Assembly (NCBI GenBank): GCA_002435715.1
Contig: DISD01000007.1
Span: 3,581-56,119 of the forward strand
Direction of reading: 5' to 3'
Length of the DNA: 52,539 nt
DNA from: Rhodospirillaceae bacterium UBA6219
GTDB taxonomy: Bacteria; Pseudomonadota; Alphaproteobacteria; Rhodospirillales; Magnetospirillaceae
How positions within the stretch are numbered: position 1 is the stretch's first letter; each line of letters begins with the position of its first letter. The notes beneath the pieces are model-generated. The model saw only the letters and a list, made by a program, of their open reading frames with translations. It was not told the origin of the DNA and searched no databases. Positions 16,631 to 25,680 of the stretch are shown in pieces. The position numbers were made by a program, and so were the translations under genes.

Positions 16631-16756
16631 ACCTGTCCCCTGGGGTTGAAATTGGTTGCCCCCAGGATAGCGCTGAACGGCGACACTTTTATTGAAGCCA
16701 GGTTTCCGTTTTGTGAAAATAAAGTCATGACAACTTGTGGATATGTATAGTTTCAG

Positions 16757-16768
16757 CCTTAGACAAGG
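16757..16768 (-). promoter_or_regulatory. Weak PhnF-like site upstream of phnCDE
   Basis: Read on minus it is CCTTGTCTAAGG, sharing TTGTCTA with the site at 17469-17482 and GTCTA with the phnG operator. It lies in the 145-base gap between the acetyltransferase gene and phnC. Only one half-site is well conserved. Confidence 0.4.
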
Positions 16769-16775
16769 ATGGGAT

Positions 16776-17390
16776 TCATCCGTTTTGATACTTATCAATG
16801 AATTGTTGCGCGCTCATGTTTCTGAAATCGGGCAGCGCCGTTCGTAATTTGTCATGATCCCAGTCCCACCAAGACAATCGTAACAATTGTTCCTGTTGTT
16901 CCAAAGTAACGCGCCGACGAATGGGCTTGGCCGGCACGCCGGCGACGATGGTATAGGGGGCGACGTCATGGGTGACCACGGCGCCGGCACCGACCACCGC
17001 CCCGCTGCCGATGGTCACGCCGGCCATGATGATGGCGCCATGGCCGATCCACACGTCATGGCCGATGGTGACCTTGTGGCCGCGCCGCCAGTCGAAGAAA
17101 TCCCCATCGTCGTCGCCCAAATCATAGGACGCCGCCCGATAGGTGAAGTGGTGGATCGAGGCGCGTTCCAGCGGATGGTTGCCGGGATTGATGCGCACCA
17201 TGCGGGCGATGGACACGAACTTGCCGATCTCGGCATAGATGCAGTCGCCGTCTTCCATCATGTAGCTGTAATCGCCGAAGCGGGTCTCGCGCATTTGGGT
17301 GCGCGCGTGCACGGCGGTGTAGATGCCCATGGTGGTGTCGACCACTTCGGCACTGGGGTCGATGAAGGGCGATTTGCTGAGCTGGGTCAT
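16776..17390 (-). CDS. Hexapeptide-repeat acetyltransferase of phosphonate operons
   Basis: A 204-residue left-handed beta-helix acyltransferase of the family found in phn operons. Hexapeptide-repeat turns are visible across residues ~15-155: IGKFVSIARMVRINPG, VTIGHDVWIGHGAIIMAGVTIGSGAVVGAGAVV and IVAGVPAKPIRRR. The catalytic-type histidine is likely in NHPLERASIHHFTY near residue 71. Related enzymes use acetyl-CoA; aminophosphonates are a plausible substrate, as with the unrelated PhnO, but that is inference. A GTCTAGAT site lies 79 bases upstream of its start, so it is probably in the PhnF regulon. It could share a transcript with phnCDE. Confidence 0.88.
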   Translation of the reverse strand: MTQLSKSPFIDPSAEVVDTTMGIYTAVHARTQMRETRFGDYSYMMEDGDCIYAEIGKFVSIARMVRINPGNHPLERASIHHFTYRAASYDLGDDDGDFFDWRRGHKVTIGHDVWIGHGAIIMAGVTIGSGAVVGAGAVVTHDVAPYTIVAGVPAKPIRRRVTLEQQEQLLRLSWWDWDHDKLRTALPDFRNMSAQQFIDKYQNG

Positions 17391-17468
17391 GGTGCGGCCT
17401 TGTCGCGGTTTGCTCCTTCATAGGCCGATGCCTGGGGCCCATGTGTGACGGGCTGATGAAATTGGTCC

Positions 17469-17482
17469 AAACATCTAGACAA
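17469..17482 (-). promoter_or_regulatory. Putative PhnF operator before the acetyltransferase
   Basis: On minus it reads TTGTCTAGATGTTT, matching the phnG operator at 11 of 14 positions with the core TGTCTAGA. It lies between the divergent acetyltransferase gene (start 17390) and the RsmC-like gene (start 17532). Confidence 0.58.
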
Positions 17483-17531
17483 GTGCCGAGATGGTCGCAT
17501 CTTGGCGTCGCCCGTGCTAAGTCCATGCCCC

Positions 17532-18542
17532 ATGGACAAGAAAGACGACACGCTGCGCGCTTTGGCCTTGCCGTTCGAGCGCCAGGAACTGGACATGCCG
17601 GGGCGGGCCTTTTGGCTGCGAGCCGAGGCCGGAGAGGCGATGGCGCCCTGGCGCGACCAACTGGAATGCTTGCAAAGCTTCCGCCCGGCCTACGACCAAC
17701 TGGTCGCCGCCGGCTTCCACGCGGTGGAAAGCCTGTCGGGCGGCCATGGCCTGGGGCTGGTGTCGCTGACCAAGCACAAGGCGGAAAACCGCGCGCTGAT
17801 CGCCCGGGGCTTGGATCTGTTGGCCGCCGATGGAATGCTGGTCTGTTGCGGCGCCAAGGACAGCGGTGCCGCCTCTCTGGAAAAGGAAGCGGCGAAGCGT
17901 TTCGGGCTGGTGGGGACTTTGTCCAAGCATCAATGCCGGGTGTTCTGGTTGACCAAGGCCGATGCCGCCGATTGGGCGGCGGAAGGGACGCCGCGCCCGG
18001 TGCCGGGCACGGATCTGGTGGCGCGTGCCGGCTGTTTCAGTCCCGATCATGCCGATCCCGGATCGATGCTGCTGGCATCGTTGCTTCCCGCCGCCATGTC
18101 CGGGCGGGTGGCCGATCTGGGAGCGGGCTGGGGTTATTTGTCCCATCAGGTCTTGGGCCGCTTTCCGGCGGTGGACAAAATCGACCTGTACGAGGCCGAG
18201 GCGCTGGCCCTGGAAGACGCGCGGACCAATCTGGCCGGTTTCGGCGATCGGGCGGCGTTTCACTGGTGCGACGTCACCCAAGGTGTGGGCGAGGTGGCCC
18301 CCTATGATTGGGTGATCGCCAACCCGCCCTTTCACGAAGGGGCGCGCACCGATCCCGGCATCGGTCAGGCCTTCATCCGGGCGGCGTGGAAAGCCATCCG
18401 CCGGCGCGGTAAATTCTGGCTGGTGGCCAACCGCCATCTGCCCTATGAAGCGGAATTGCGGCGCTGGTTCCGCGACGTGGAAACCATCACCCAGGCTGAA
18501 GGCTTCAAGGTCTTCCAGGCCAGCAACCGTCACGACCGCTAG
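17532..18542 (+). CDS. rsmC: RsmC-like 16S rRNA guanine-N2 methyltransferase
   Basis: A 336-residue protein with the two-domain RsmC/RsmD-like layout: a degenerate N-terminal methyltransferase-like half (residues 1-~165) and a catalytic SAM domain (~170-336). The SAM motif VADLGAGWGYLS lies near residue 194 and the N-methylation motif NPPFHEG near residue 264, with a good C-terminal VANRHLPYEAEL. RsmC methylates G1207 of 16S rRNA in the 30S subunit; rlmG would look alike. A pseudouridine synthase gene follows 9 bases downstream, which fits an rRNA-modification unit. Confidence 0.83.
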   Translation: MDKKDDTLRALALPFERQELDMPGRAFWLRAEAGEAMAPWRDQLECLQSFRPAYDQLVAAGFHAVESLSGGHGLGLVSLTKHKAENRALIARGLDLLAADGMLVCCGAKDSGAASLEKEAAKRFGLVGTLSKHQCRVFWLTKADAADWAAEGTPRPVPGTDLVARAGCFSPDHADPGSMLLASLLPAAMSGRVADLGAGWGYLSHQVLGRFPAVDKIDLYEAEALALEDARTNLAGFGDRAAFHWCDVTQGVGEVAPYDWVIANPPFHEGARTDPGIGQAFIRAAWKAIRRRGKFWLVANRHLPYEAELRRWFRDVETITQAEGFKVFQASNRHDR

Positions 18543-18551
18543 GGAATAGTC

Positions 18552-19244
18552 ATGCGTCTGGTCCGACTGATCGCCAATTTGGGCTATGGCAGCCAAAAGG
18601 ACGTGCGCGCCCTGCTGCGCGACGGCCGCATCACCCGCGCCGATGGCCGCGAATTGGCGGAAAGCGACAAGGTCGAAGCCGCCGACATCCGGGTGGACGG
18701 CGAGGAACTGGACCCCTTGGCCGGGCTGGTGGTGATGTTGCACAAGCCCGCCGGCTATACCTGTTCCACCAGCGATCCGGGGCGTATCGTCTATGAATTG
18801 CTGCCGCCGCGCTTCATGCGGCGCAATCCCATCCTGGCGCCGGTGGGGCGGCTGGACCGCGACACCACCGGGCTGTTGCTGCTGACCGATGACGGCAAGT
18901 TGTTGCACCGGCTGACTTCACCGCGTCATCACGTGCCGAAAATCTACGACGTCACCCTGGCGCGGCCGCTGCAAGGCAACGAAGCCGAGATTTTCGCCAG
19001 CGGCACCTTGATGCTGAATTCGGAAAAGACGCCCCTGGCCCCGGCCCAATTGAATGTGTTGGGACCGACCAGCGCGCGCCTGACCCTGCATGAAGGCCGC
19101 TATCACCAAGTCAAACGCATGTTCGCCGCCATCGGCAACCATGTGGAAAGCCTGCATCGCTGCGGTTTGGGGCCGTTGACCCTGGGCGATCTGCCGGAAG
19201 GCCAATGGCGGGCGTTGGAGCCTGCGGAAATCGCCGCCTTATAA
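18552..19244 (+). CDS. rsuA: RsuA-family pseudouridine synthase
   Basis: A 230-residue RsuA/RluB/E/F-family enzyme. An N-terminal S4-like RNA-binding part (residues 1-~58) starts MRLVRLIANLGYGSQKDVRALL. The catalytic motif VGRLDRDTTGLLLLTDDG lies near residue 98, with the catalytic aspartate in RLD, and LHEGRYHQVKRMFAAIGNHV near residue 178. It isomerises uridine in rRNA, by similarity U516 of 16S rRNA. It is convergent with hmuV and overlaps its stop by 6 bases. RluE or RluF identity cannot be excluded by eye. Confidence 0.85.
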   Translation: MRLVRLIANLGYGSQKDVRALLRDGRITRADGRELAESDKVEAADIRVDGEELDPLAGLVVMLHKPAGYTCSTSDPGRIVYELLPPRFMRRNPILAPVGRLDRDTTGLLLLTDDGKLLHRLTSPRHHVPKIYDVTLARPLQGNEAEIFASGTLMLNSEKTPLAPAQLNVLGPTSARLTLHEGRYHQVKRMFAAIGNHVESLHRCGLGPLTLGDLPEGQWRALEPAEIAAL

Positions 19245-20015
19245 CCCCTGGGCCACGTATAGGGCCTGCCCGGCGCTGTCGGTCAAGCGGTCGAAGCCGA
19301 TGCCATAGACCCGTTCCAGCACCGCGCCCTCCAGATCGGCCATGGCGCCCCGTGCCGCCACCGTGCCGTGGCTCAGCAACAGCACGTCCTCGGCATAGCG
19401 GGCGGCCAGGGCCAGATCGTGCAGCACCACCGCCGCGCCGCCATTGGTCCGCCGCACCCAGGACCGCAAGGCCGCCAGTAATCCGTGCTGGTGGGCCGGG
19501 TCCAGGCTGGCGGTGGGTTCGTCCAACAACAGATAGGCCCCTTTCCCGTCATCATTGGCCGCCAATTGTGCCAAAGCCCGGGCGAAATGGGTGCGCTGGC
19601 GTTCACCGCCTGAAAGCGTCGGCATGGGACGGTCGCTCAGATGGGTGATGTCGGCCGCTGCCATGGCTTGGGCGATGATGGCAGCGCGTTTGGGCGGTGG
19701 GGGCGGGGTCAGGGCAAAGCCCAGCCGGACCACCTGTTCGACGGTGAAGGGAAAGGCCAATTGCGCCGATTGCGGCACCACGGCGCGGCGTCGGGCCAGA
19801 TCATTGGCCCGCCATTGTCCCATGGACCGCCCGTCCAAGCTGACCTGCCCGGAACTGGGCGTGCGCTCCCCGGCCAACAGCGACAGCAAGGACGACTTGC
19901 CGGCGCCGTTGGGGCCCAGGATGGCGGTGATGCGGCCGGGGGTAATGGTGACGTCCACCCGGTCCACCAAGATGGCGGGGCCGATTGTCAGGCTGACGGA
20001 TTTTGCTTCGATCAT
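19239..20015 (-). CDS. hmuV: Haem ABC transporter ATP-binding protein HmuV
   Basis: A 258-residue ATPase; the start is placed at ATG 20015 because it overlaps the hmuU stop (ATGA) and begins MIEAKSVSLTIG like other HmuV proteins. Walker A GPNGAGKSS lies near residue 34, the signature LSGGERQR near residue 132 and Walker B LLLDEPTASLDP near residue 158, followed by the H-loop VLHDLALAARYA. It drives haem import through HmuU. It is the last gene of the haem operon. Confidence 0.93.
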   Translation of the reverse strand: MIEAKSVSLTIGPAILVDRVDVTITPGRITAILGPNGAGKSSLLSLLAGERTPSSGQVSLDGRSMGQWRANDLARRRAVVPQSAQLAFPFTVEQVVRLGFALTPPPPPKRAAIIAQAMAAADITHLSDRPMPTLSGGERQRTHFARALAQLAANDDGKGAYLLLDEPTASLDPAHQHGLLAALRSWVRRTNGGAAVVLHDLALAARYAEDVLLLSHGTVAARGAMADLEGAVLERVYGIGFDRLTDSAGQALYVAQGL

Positions 20016-20995
20016 CGGCGCAACAACCACAGGAAAAAGGGCGCGCCCAACAGGCTGCACAGCAGACCCACGGGCAATTCGGCGGGGGCGGCGAGCAGGC
20101 GGGCGGCGGTGTCGGCGCCCACCAGCAAAATGGCTCCCAACATCATGGAGGCCGGCAACAGCACCCGGTGGCCGGCGCCCAGCACCAGCCGCACCAGATG
20201 CGGCACCACCAATCCGATGAAGCCGACGGGCCCAGCGGCGGCCACGGCGGCGCCCACCCCCAGGCAGGTCAGGCCGATTGTCAACCGCACCATCAGGCGC
20301 GGGTCCAGTCCCAGGTGAAAGGCTTCACGTTCCCCCAATGCAAACACGTCCAGCCGGGTGGCCAGGGCCAGCAATCCGGCCAAGGCGATGGCGATGGGCA
20401 ACAGCGACGGCGCCAGGGTGCTCCACCCCGCCGCCCCCAGGCTGCCCATGGTCCAAAAGGTCAGCTGCCGCAATTGCAGATCGTCGCCGATATAGGAAAA
20501 CAGCCCGATCCCGGCGCCGGCCAAGGCGTTGATGGCGATGCCCGCCAACAGCATGGAGGGCGGCGACACCATGCCGTGGCGTCGCCCCAGGCCGTACACC
20601 GCCAAGGTGGCCAGAACAGCGCCGACAAAGGCGGCCAAGGGCAAGGCCAAAGGTCCGGCCAGATGCTCGCCGCCCAGCACGATCATGGTGGCCGCCCCCA
20701 AGGATGCCCCCGCCGAAACCCCGATCAGACCGGGATCGGCCAGGGGATTGCGGAAGATGCCCTGCAGCGATGCTCCGGCGGCGGCCAGCATGGCGCCGAC
20801 CATCAGCCCCAGGATCACCCGGGGCAGGCGGATATTGTCCAGGATCAGTTTCTGCTGGGGGCTGAGGTCCGAGGCATCGAACGGCCACAGGGCCACGGCT
20901 TTCAGGGGAATGGCGGCGCTGCCCAGGGCCAGGCCCAGCAGCACCGCCATGACCACCATCAGGGGCAAGACGATAAACGCGGTCCGGATCATCAT
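20012..20995 (-). CDS. hmuU: Haem ABC transporter permease HmuU
   Basis: A 327-residue FecCD-type permease with about ten hydrophobic segments. The start at ATG 20995 overlaps the hmuT stop by four bases; a longer upstream extension is not needed. Family motifs present: RLPRVILGLMVGAMLAAAGASLQGIFRNPLADP in pieces near residues 60-92, GVSAGASLGAA, and the C-terminal PVGFIGLVVPHLVRLVLG near residue 245 that contacts the ATPase. It carries haem or an iron chelate across the inner membrane; its neighbours indicate haem. Confidence 0.94.
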   Translation of the reverse strand: MMIRTAFIVLPLMVVMAVLLGLALGSAAIPLKAVALWPFDASDLSPQQKLILDNIRLPRVILGLMVGAMLAAAGASLQGIFRNPLADPGLIGVSAGASLGAATMIVLGGEHLAGPLALPLAAFVGAVLATLAVYGLGRRHGMVSPPSMLLAGIAINALAGAGIGLFSYIGDDLQLRQLTFWTMGSLGAAGWSTLAPSLLPIAIALAGLLALATRLDVFALGEREAFHLGLDPRLMVRLTIGLTCLGVGAAVAAAGPVGFIGLVVPHLVRLVLGAGHRVLLPASMMLGAILLVGADTAARLLAAPAELPVGLLCSLLGAPFFLWLLRR

Positions 20996-21831
20996 GCCGC
21001 CTGGATGACGCGGGCCAATTGTTGGACGGCCAGCGGCGAACGCGGCCCCAAGCCCAGCAACAACTGGGCTTCCAACACCACCACCCGGCGGGCAGCGGCG
21101 GCCGGGGTGGCGGCCAGGTGGGGCAGGGACAACAGCCCGTCCAATCCCCCGGCCTGGGCCAGGGCGGAAGACGAGATCACCAGCAATTCCGGTGCTCCGG
21201 CGATGGCGGCTTCCATGGACAGCGGCTTGATGCCGGAAAAGCCGATGGAATTGCGCGCCCCGGCCAGACGCAGGTACAGATCGGGGATTGTGTCCTGACC
21301 GGCAGCCATCCAGCCATTGCCGCCGGGATGAATCAGGCACAAAGCCGACAGGCTGCGGGCCGGGGCCAGGGCCTGCAATTGTTCGCGCAATCGTGCCGCC
21401 AGTTCTGCCCCCTGTTGCTGGCGACCCAAGCGTTCGGCGATCAGGGTGATCTTGGCCTCAAGGGTGGCCAGGTCGGGGCGTTCGGGGATTTCGTCCACCG
21501 CAATGCCGGCTTCGCGCACCCGGGCCAGCACTTCCGGTGGCCCCGACCCTTCCTGGGCGATGATGCGGTTGGGGGCCAGGGACAACAATCCCTCGGCCGC
21601 CAGGGCCCGCATATAGCCGACCTTGGGCAAACTGGCCGCTTCCTGGGGGAAGCGGCTGGTGGTGTCGGTGGCGACGACCAGATCGCCGGCGCCCAGGGCA
21701 TAGACGATCTCGGTGGTGGGGGCGCCGATGGTGATCAGGCGTGCCTCTCCCGCCGCGCGGGCCAGGCGGGGGGCCAATGCCGTGGCGGCAGCCGTCGCCA
21801 GCATCGCACGGCGAGAGAAGCGGGCGGCCAT
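20992..21831 (-). CDS. hmuT: Periplasmic haem-binding protein HmuT
   Basis: A 279-residue binding protein beginning at ATG 21831. The N-terminus FSRRAMLATAAATALAPRL resembles a twin-arginine export signal, with cleavage near residue 27; Sec export is also possible. The mature part follows the class III binding-protein pattern: ITIGAPTTEIVYALGAGDLVVATDTTSRFP, then PKVGY and RALAAEGLLSLAPNRIIA. It delivers haem to HmuU/HmuV. It starts 4 bases after the hmuS stop and overlaps hmuU. Confidence 0.9.
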   Translation of the reverse strand: MAARFSRRAMLATAAATALAPRLARAAGEARLITIGAPTTEIVYALGAGDLVVATDTTSRFPQEAASLPKVGYMRALAAEGLLSLAPNRIIAQEGSGPPEVLARVREAGIAVDEIPERPDLATLEAKITLIAERLGRQQQGAELAARLREQLQALAPARSLSALCLIHPGGNGWMAAGQDTIPDLYLRLAGARNSIGFSGIKPLSMEAAIAGAPELLVISSSALAQAGGLDGLLSLPHLAATPAAAARRVVVLEAQLLLGLGPRSPLAVQQLARVIQAA

Positions 21832-21835
21832 TTCC

Positions 21836-22888
21836 CTAGGCCGCCTTGCTGGTGTCGATGCCGGGCAGGCTGTGCAGCAGGCTCCGCCAATCGGCCCGTT
21901 CCGGGGTGCCGGGCTGACGCTCGCCCACCAGGATGGCGACGTTACGGTTGTCGGCATCGTACAGCTCCAGCGCGGTGATCGCCCCTTCGCGGGTCGGCTT
22001 GACCACCACCCAGGCCGAGGTGATCAGATCCGAGCGGGCATGCAGGTTGAAGCGCGGGTCCATGACGTTGACCCACGCATCCTTTTCCATCACCCGCTGA
22101 ATGGGGCCGGTATGAATCTGGATGCAGCCGGCATTGCCGACGAAGATCATGAACGGCAATTGGCTGGCCTGGACGGCGTGCAACACCTGCGACAAGGAAT
22201 CGCCGGTGACTTCGCGGGCGTAATCGGTACCGGCCAGACGCAGGGCCTGATGGCGGTCGACGCCGTATTCCTGCAGCATGGAATGGAAATGGTGGACGTC
22301 GGTCATGGCCGCCCACGAGGCGCGCAAGCCGGTGACGTCGATGGCGTCGTCGGCGCGCGGGTCCAGCTTGCGACGCGGCGGCGCCACGTTCAGGACCGGG
22401 TTCTGGTCGGCGGCGTTGAATTCGGCGACCAAGGCATCCCAGGCGGCGCCGTCGGTGACATTGGTGCGATAGATCTTGTGCACCGCCTCGCCATGGATGT
22501 CGAAAATCTGGATGGCCTGGCGCGGGCCGTGGCGGCTGTCCATGCGGACATGGAAGCTGTGGTTCCAATGGCCCAGGAACAGGCGCAGGTCAACCTCGCC
22601 GTTCAGCACCAGACCGGTGGTGCCGGTGACGCTGATCTTGGCGAAGCTGCCGATTTTTTCATGCACGATGGCGTCGTTGCGGGTGATGATCTTGACCTCA
22701 CCCAAGGCTTCCAGGCGGGGCAATTGGGCGATCCAGTCGATGTCCAGACGGGTGACGCCGTTGCCGCCACAGCCAGCGGCCACCAATTGCGCTTCGGACA
22801 CACCGGCTTGGGCCGCCAGGTCGCGGGCATAGCCCTTGGCGGTGCCGGCGGCGATCTCACTCCACAATGCGGTCAGGGTGTTGCTCAT
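21836..22888 (-). CDS. hmuS: Haem-degrading / haem-carrier protein HmuS
   Basis: A 350-residue cytoplasmic HemS/HmuS/ChuS-family protein made of two tandem similar halves (residues ~1-170 and ~180-340). Each half contains a W-NHSFHVR or W-DPRFNLHAR type segment. Family motifs include ALGEVKIITRNDAIVHEKIG near residue 61 and VMEKDAWVNVMDPRFNLHAR near residue 268. Members bind imported haem and in several species release iron from it. It lies between tonB and hmuT in the haem operon. Confidence 0.93.
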   Translation of the reverse strand: MSNTLTALWSEIAAGTAKGYARDLAAQAGVSEAQLVAAGCGGNGVTRLDIDWIAQLPRLEALGEVKIITRNDAIVHEKIGSFAKISVTGTTGLVLNGEVDLRLFLGHWNHSFHVRMDSRHGPRQAIQIFDIHGEAVHKIYRTNVTDGAAWDALVAEFNAADQNPVLNVAPPRRKLDPRADDAIDVTGLRASWAAMTDVHHFHSMLQEYGVDRHQALRLAGTDYAREVTGDSLSQVLHAVQASQLPFMIFVGNAGCIQIHTGPIQRVMEKDAWVNVMDPRFNLHARSDLITSAWVVVKPTREGAITALELYDADNRNVAILVGERQPGTPERADWRSLLHSLPGIDTSKAA

Positions 22889-22900
22889 GGAAATCTCCGT

Positions 22901-23605
22901 TCAGGTATTGGTCATGGAAAAGGTGATGGGAACCTCGACCCAGGCGGCCACTGTGCCGCCGGCATGGGTCATGGGACGGAACCGCCAGCCGCGCACCGCG
23001 TCCAAGGCGGAACGGTCCAGCAGGCTTTCCCCCGAGGATTGCCACAAGGTCACCCGGCTGGGATGGCCGGGGCGTTCCACCAAGGCGCGGACCACCACGG
23101 TGCCTTCGATCTGCAGACGCCGGGCGGCGGGCGGATAGATGGGCGGGACCGGCGGCGTCAGGTAATCGGGGGTCATGATCACCGGCAACGGCGCCGGAGC
23201 GCTTTCCGGGGCGGCCTGGGCCGAGGTCGGTTGGACCGCCGGGGCGGAGGAAACCTGCGGCGCCGTCGGGGGGGCGGATTCGGTGACAACCGGCTGGGGG
23301 GATGCTTCGGCAACCGGTGTCGGGGCCGGTTGCGGGGACCGTGTCGGGCGACGTTTGGCGACCGGCTTGGTGGTCACTTTGCGCTCGGTCACGCTTTGGT
23401 GCGGCTGAACCGCTTTCGGGGCGGGTTCCGGCACCGGTTCGGCCTGGGTCATGGGCGGATGGACGAAGGCCACGGTGATGCTGTGATAGGCCGGTTGGGC
23501 CGGGGGCGGCGGCACGGTGATGGTGGCCAGGGCGGCGATGACGCCGCCATGACACAAGGCCGACAGGATCAGGGCCGGGCCCAGACGAAGACGTGCCGCC
23601 GCCAT
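22901..23605 (-). CDS. tonB: TonB family energy-transducing protein
   Basis: A 234-residue TonB: one N-terminal membrane anchor (residues ~9-30), a proline- and alanine-rich periplasmic spacer (~35-150), and a C-terminal TonB domain containing YPPAARRLQIEGTVVVRALVERPG and then SALDAVRGWRFRP near residue 205. It couples the proton motive force to the haem receptor encoded 3 bases upstream. exbB and exbD are not beside it, so it must share those elsewhere. The placement makes it a dedicated haem-system TonB. Confidence 0.9.
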   Translation of the reverse strand: MAAARLRLGPALILSALCHGGVIAALATITVPPPPAQPAYHSITVAFVHPPMTQAEPVPEPAPKAVQPHQSVTERKVTTKPVAKRRPTRSPQPAPTPVAEASPQPVVTESAPPTAPQVSSAPAVQPTSAQAAPESAPAPLPVIMTPDYLTPPVPPIYPPAARRLQIEGTVVVRALVERPGHPSRVTLWQSSGESLLDRSALDAVRGWRFRPMTHAGGTVAAWVEVPITFSMTNT

Positions 23606-23608
23606 GGC

Positions 23609-25582
23609 TTAGAACTTCACGCTCAGGCCGGCCTTGACGGTGCGCCCGGCTTCCCAGATGGCGCTGTCATGGGGGCGGTAATATTTGTCGAACAGGTTGT
23701 CGACGGCGAAATCCAGGCGCAGGTCGTCGTTCAATTGCGGCGGCGTCCACGAGGCGAAGACGTCATGCAGGGCATAGCCGCTGGACGCGGTGCCCGAGCT
23801 GTTCACCCGGTTCTGCGCCGCCACCAGGGCGGTGCGCCAGCCGGTTTCCACCCCCCATTCGGTGAAGCGGTGGCCGACGGTGACGCTGACCTGATCGGCG
23901 GGGATGGAGTTCAGCGACGTGTGGTCGGTGATGTTCTTGCCGCGGATCAGGGCACCGCCGACACTGCCGAACCACGACAGCGAATCATAGCCCAGTTCCG
24001 CTTCGATGCCGCGAATGCGGGCCTTGTCGATGTTGCGGGTGGTGGTGGTGGTGGTGCCGATGGTCTGTTCGATATAGTCGGACACGTTGTTCTGATAGGC
24101 GGCCAGCTTGCTGGTCAGCTTGTCCTTGGGCGACAGCACGTCGCGCCATTTCAGATTGGCGCCCAATTCGAAATTGTGAGCTTTTTCCGGTTCCAGGTCG
24201 GGATTGGCGACGAAGTTGTTGCCGGGATAATGCTGGCCGGAATTGAACATGGTGGTCAGCGACGGCGCCCGGAAGGCCTGGGAATAGGACGCGTAAGGCT
24301 GGGCCCAGGGGGTCAGCTGATAGGCCAATCCCAATTTGGGCGAAAAGGCGCCGTCCGAACGCTCGCGCTGGCCGGTGGCCGACAGGTCGAAGGAATCGTA
24401 GCGCAGGCCCGGCGTGACGGTCAGCGCGCCAAAGCCGATTTCGTCTTGGATGAAGCCACCCAGGATGTCCATGGTGGCGTCGGGGAACCAGCCCGGGGTC
24501 GAGACGCCGTTGCGCTTGCCCTCTTGGCGGTCGCGATAGCTTTCGACGCCATAGGTCAGGGCATGCTGCCCCCCCAAGGCGCCGAAGCGGCTGGTGTTGG
24601 CGATGTCCAGGCCCTCGGTGACCTGGTCGCGTTCATCCAGACGACGGTCGGATTGGCGGATGTCGTCCAGCTCGGTTTCGTTGCGGTAAAGGGTGGCCTT
24701 GACGTTGAACAGCATGTCCGTGGGATCGTCATAGACGTAATGCAGCGCATAGGAATTGCGCACCGAATCGCGGTCGGCGGTGTTGGCGGCCGAACCGTTC
24801 GAGGCGGAATCGGCGGTCAGCGGAATGGTGGTGTTGCTGATATAGCGTTCGGCCTGGGCGGTGACCTTGTGATGCGGTGCCGGGGTGACCGACACCTTCA
24901 ACAGACCCGAGACGATGTTGTCCCCCGAATCCACCAGCTTGTCGCCTTTGCCGTTTTCCATGTTGCCGAAATTGCGGTGGCTGATGCTGGCCAGGATGTC
25001 CAAACCGTCCAACGGCCGGGCATAGGCGGTCCCCGTCACATGGTTCTCGTTGGGGTTGGTCGCATAGGAATAACGGGTCTGCGCGCCCATGACCTGCCCA
25101 GGCTTCAGCAGATCGGCGGCGTCCTTGGTGGTCATGTTGATGACGCCGCCGATGGCCCCCGACCCGAACATGGTCGAGCCGGGGCCGCGCAGCACTTCCA
25201 CCTGCTTCAGCAGATCGGGTTCCATGAACAGCCGCGCCTTGTGCCCGACCTGATAATTCTGCCGCGCGTCGTCGATACGGATGACCACCCGTTCGTCGCC
25301 CAGGCCACGGATGGTGGGGGACATCACCCCGGCGCGCGGGCCGCCGGAAAAGCTGACGCCCGGCACGTCGCGCAGGATGTCGCGCAAATCCTGGGGCGCC
25401 AGACGTTCCAGTTCCTCGGCATCGACCACGGTGACGGCGGCGGTGGTTTCCTCGACCGGCTTTTCGGTGCGGGTGGTGGTGACCGACACGCCTTGCAGGC
25501 GGGTGGCGGCTTCCTGTGCTTGCGCCGCACTGGCGGCGGTCAGGATCAGCAGGGACGGAATCAAGGCATGTTTGGCAGGCAT
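23609..25582 (-). CDS. hmuR: TonB-dependent outer-membrane haem receptor
   Basis: A 657-residue receptor starting at ATG 25582 (the codon before it is TTG), with GAAGGTGA upstream. A signal peptide ends near ASAAQA (residue ~23). The plug (residues ~35-150) holds the TonB box-like VSVTTTRTEK and VEVLRGPGSTMFGSGAIGGVINM. The barrel carries FRAP and NPDL boxes around residues 430-460 with a histidine between, the haem-receptor signature. It ends in aromatic Phe (SVKF), as outer-membrane barrels do. It imports haem from outside the cell and is followed by tonB. Confidence 0.94.
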   Translation of the reverse strand: MPAKHALIPSLLILTAASAAQAQEAATRLQGVSVTTTRTEKPVEETTAAVTVVDAEELERLAPQDLRDILRDVPGVSFSGGPRAGVMSPTIRGLGDERVVIRIDDARQNYQVGHKARLFMEPDLLKQVEVLRGPGSTMFGSGAIGGVINMTTKDAADLLKPGQVMGAQTRYSYATNPNENHVTGTAYARPLDGLDILASISHRNFGNMENGKGDKLVDSGDNIVSGLLKVSVTPAPHHKVTAQAERYISNTTIPLTADSASNGSAANTADRDSVRNSYALHYVYDDPTDMLFNVKATLYRNETELDDIRQSDRRLDERDQVTEGLDIANTSRFGALGGQHALTYGVESYRDRQEGKRNGVSTPGWFPDATMDILGGFIQDEIGFGALTVTPGLRYDSFDLSATGQRERSDGAFSPKLGLAYQLTPWAQPYASYSQAFRAPSLTTMFNSGQHYPGNNFVANPDLEPEKAHNFELGANLKWRDVLSPKDKLTSKLAAYQNNVSDYIEQTIGTTTTTTRNIDKARIRGIEAELGYDSLSWFGSVGGALIRGKNITDHTSLNSIPADQVSVTVGHRFTEWGVETGWRTALVAAQNRVNSSGTASSGYALHDVFASWTPPQLNDDLRLDFAVDNLFDKYYRPHDSAIWEAGRTVKAGLSVKF

Positions 25583-25680
25583 CAAGTCACCTTCATCGAC
25601 GGATGGAGATGGTCTTGGCTGGCTGCCTGGGGCGAAACGTCGCCGTGAGTGGCTGGCTGGACCGGTGGTAATGGCTTTGT

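Noticed and set aside
18552..19244. Haem or phosphonate function for the RsmC/RsuA pair because of its position
   Set aside because: Both proteins carry clear rRNA-modification motifs; the position between the two systems appears incidental.
21713..25648. A 1311-codon plus-strand open frame across the haem operon
   Set aside because: It is antisense to hmuT, hmuS, tonB and hmuR, has no recognisable domain, and its His/Gly/Gln-rich composition is the usual shadow of GC-rich genes.
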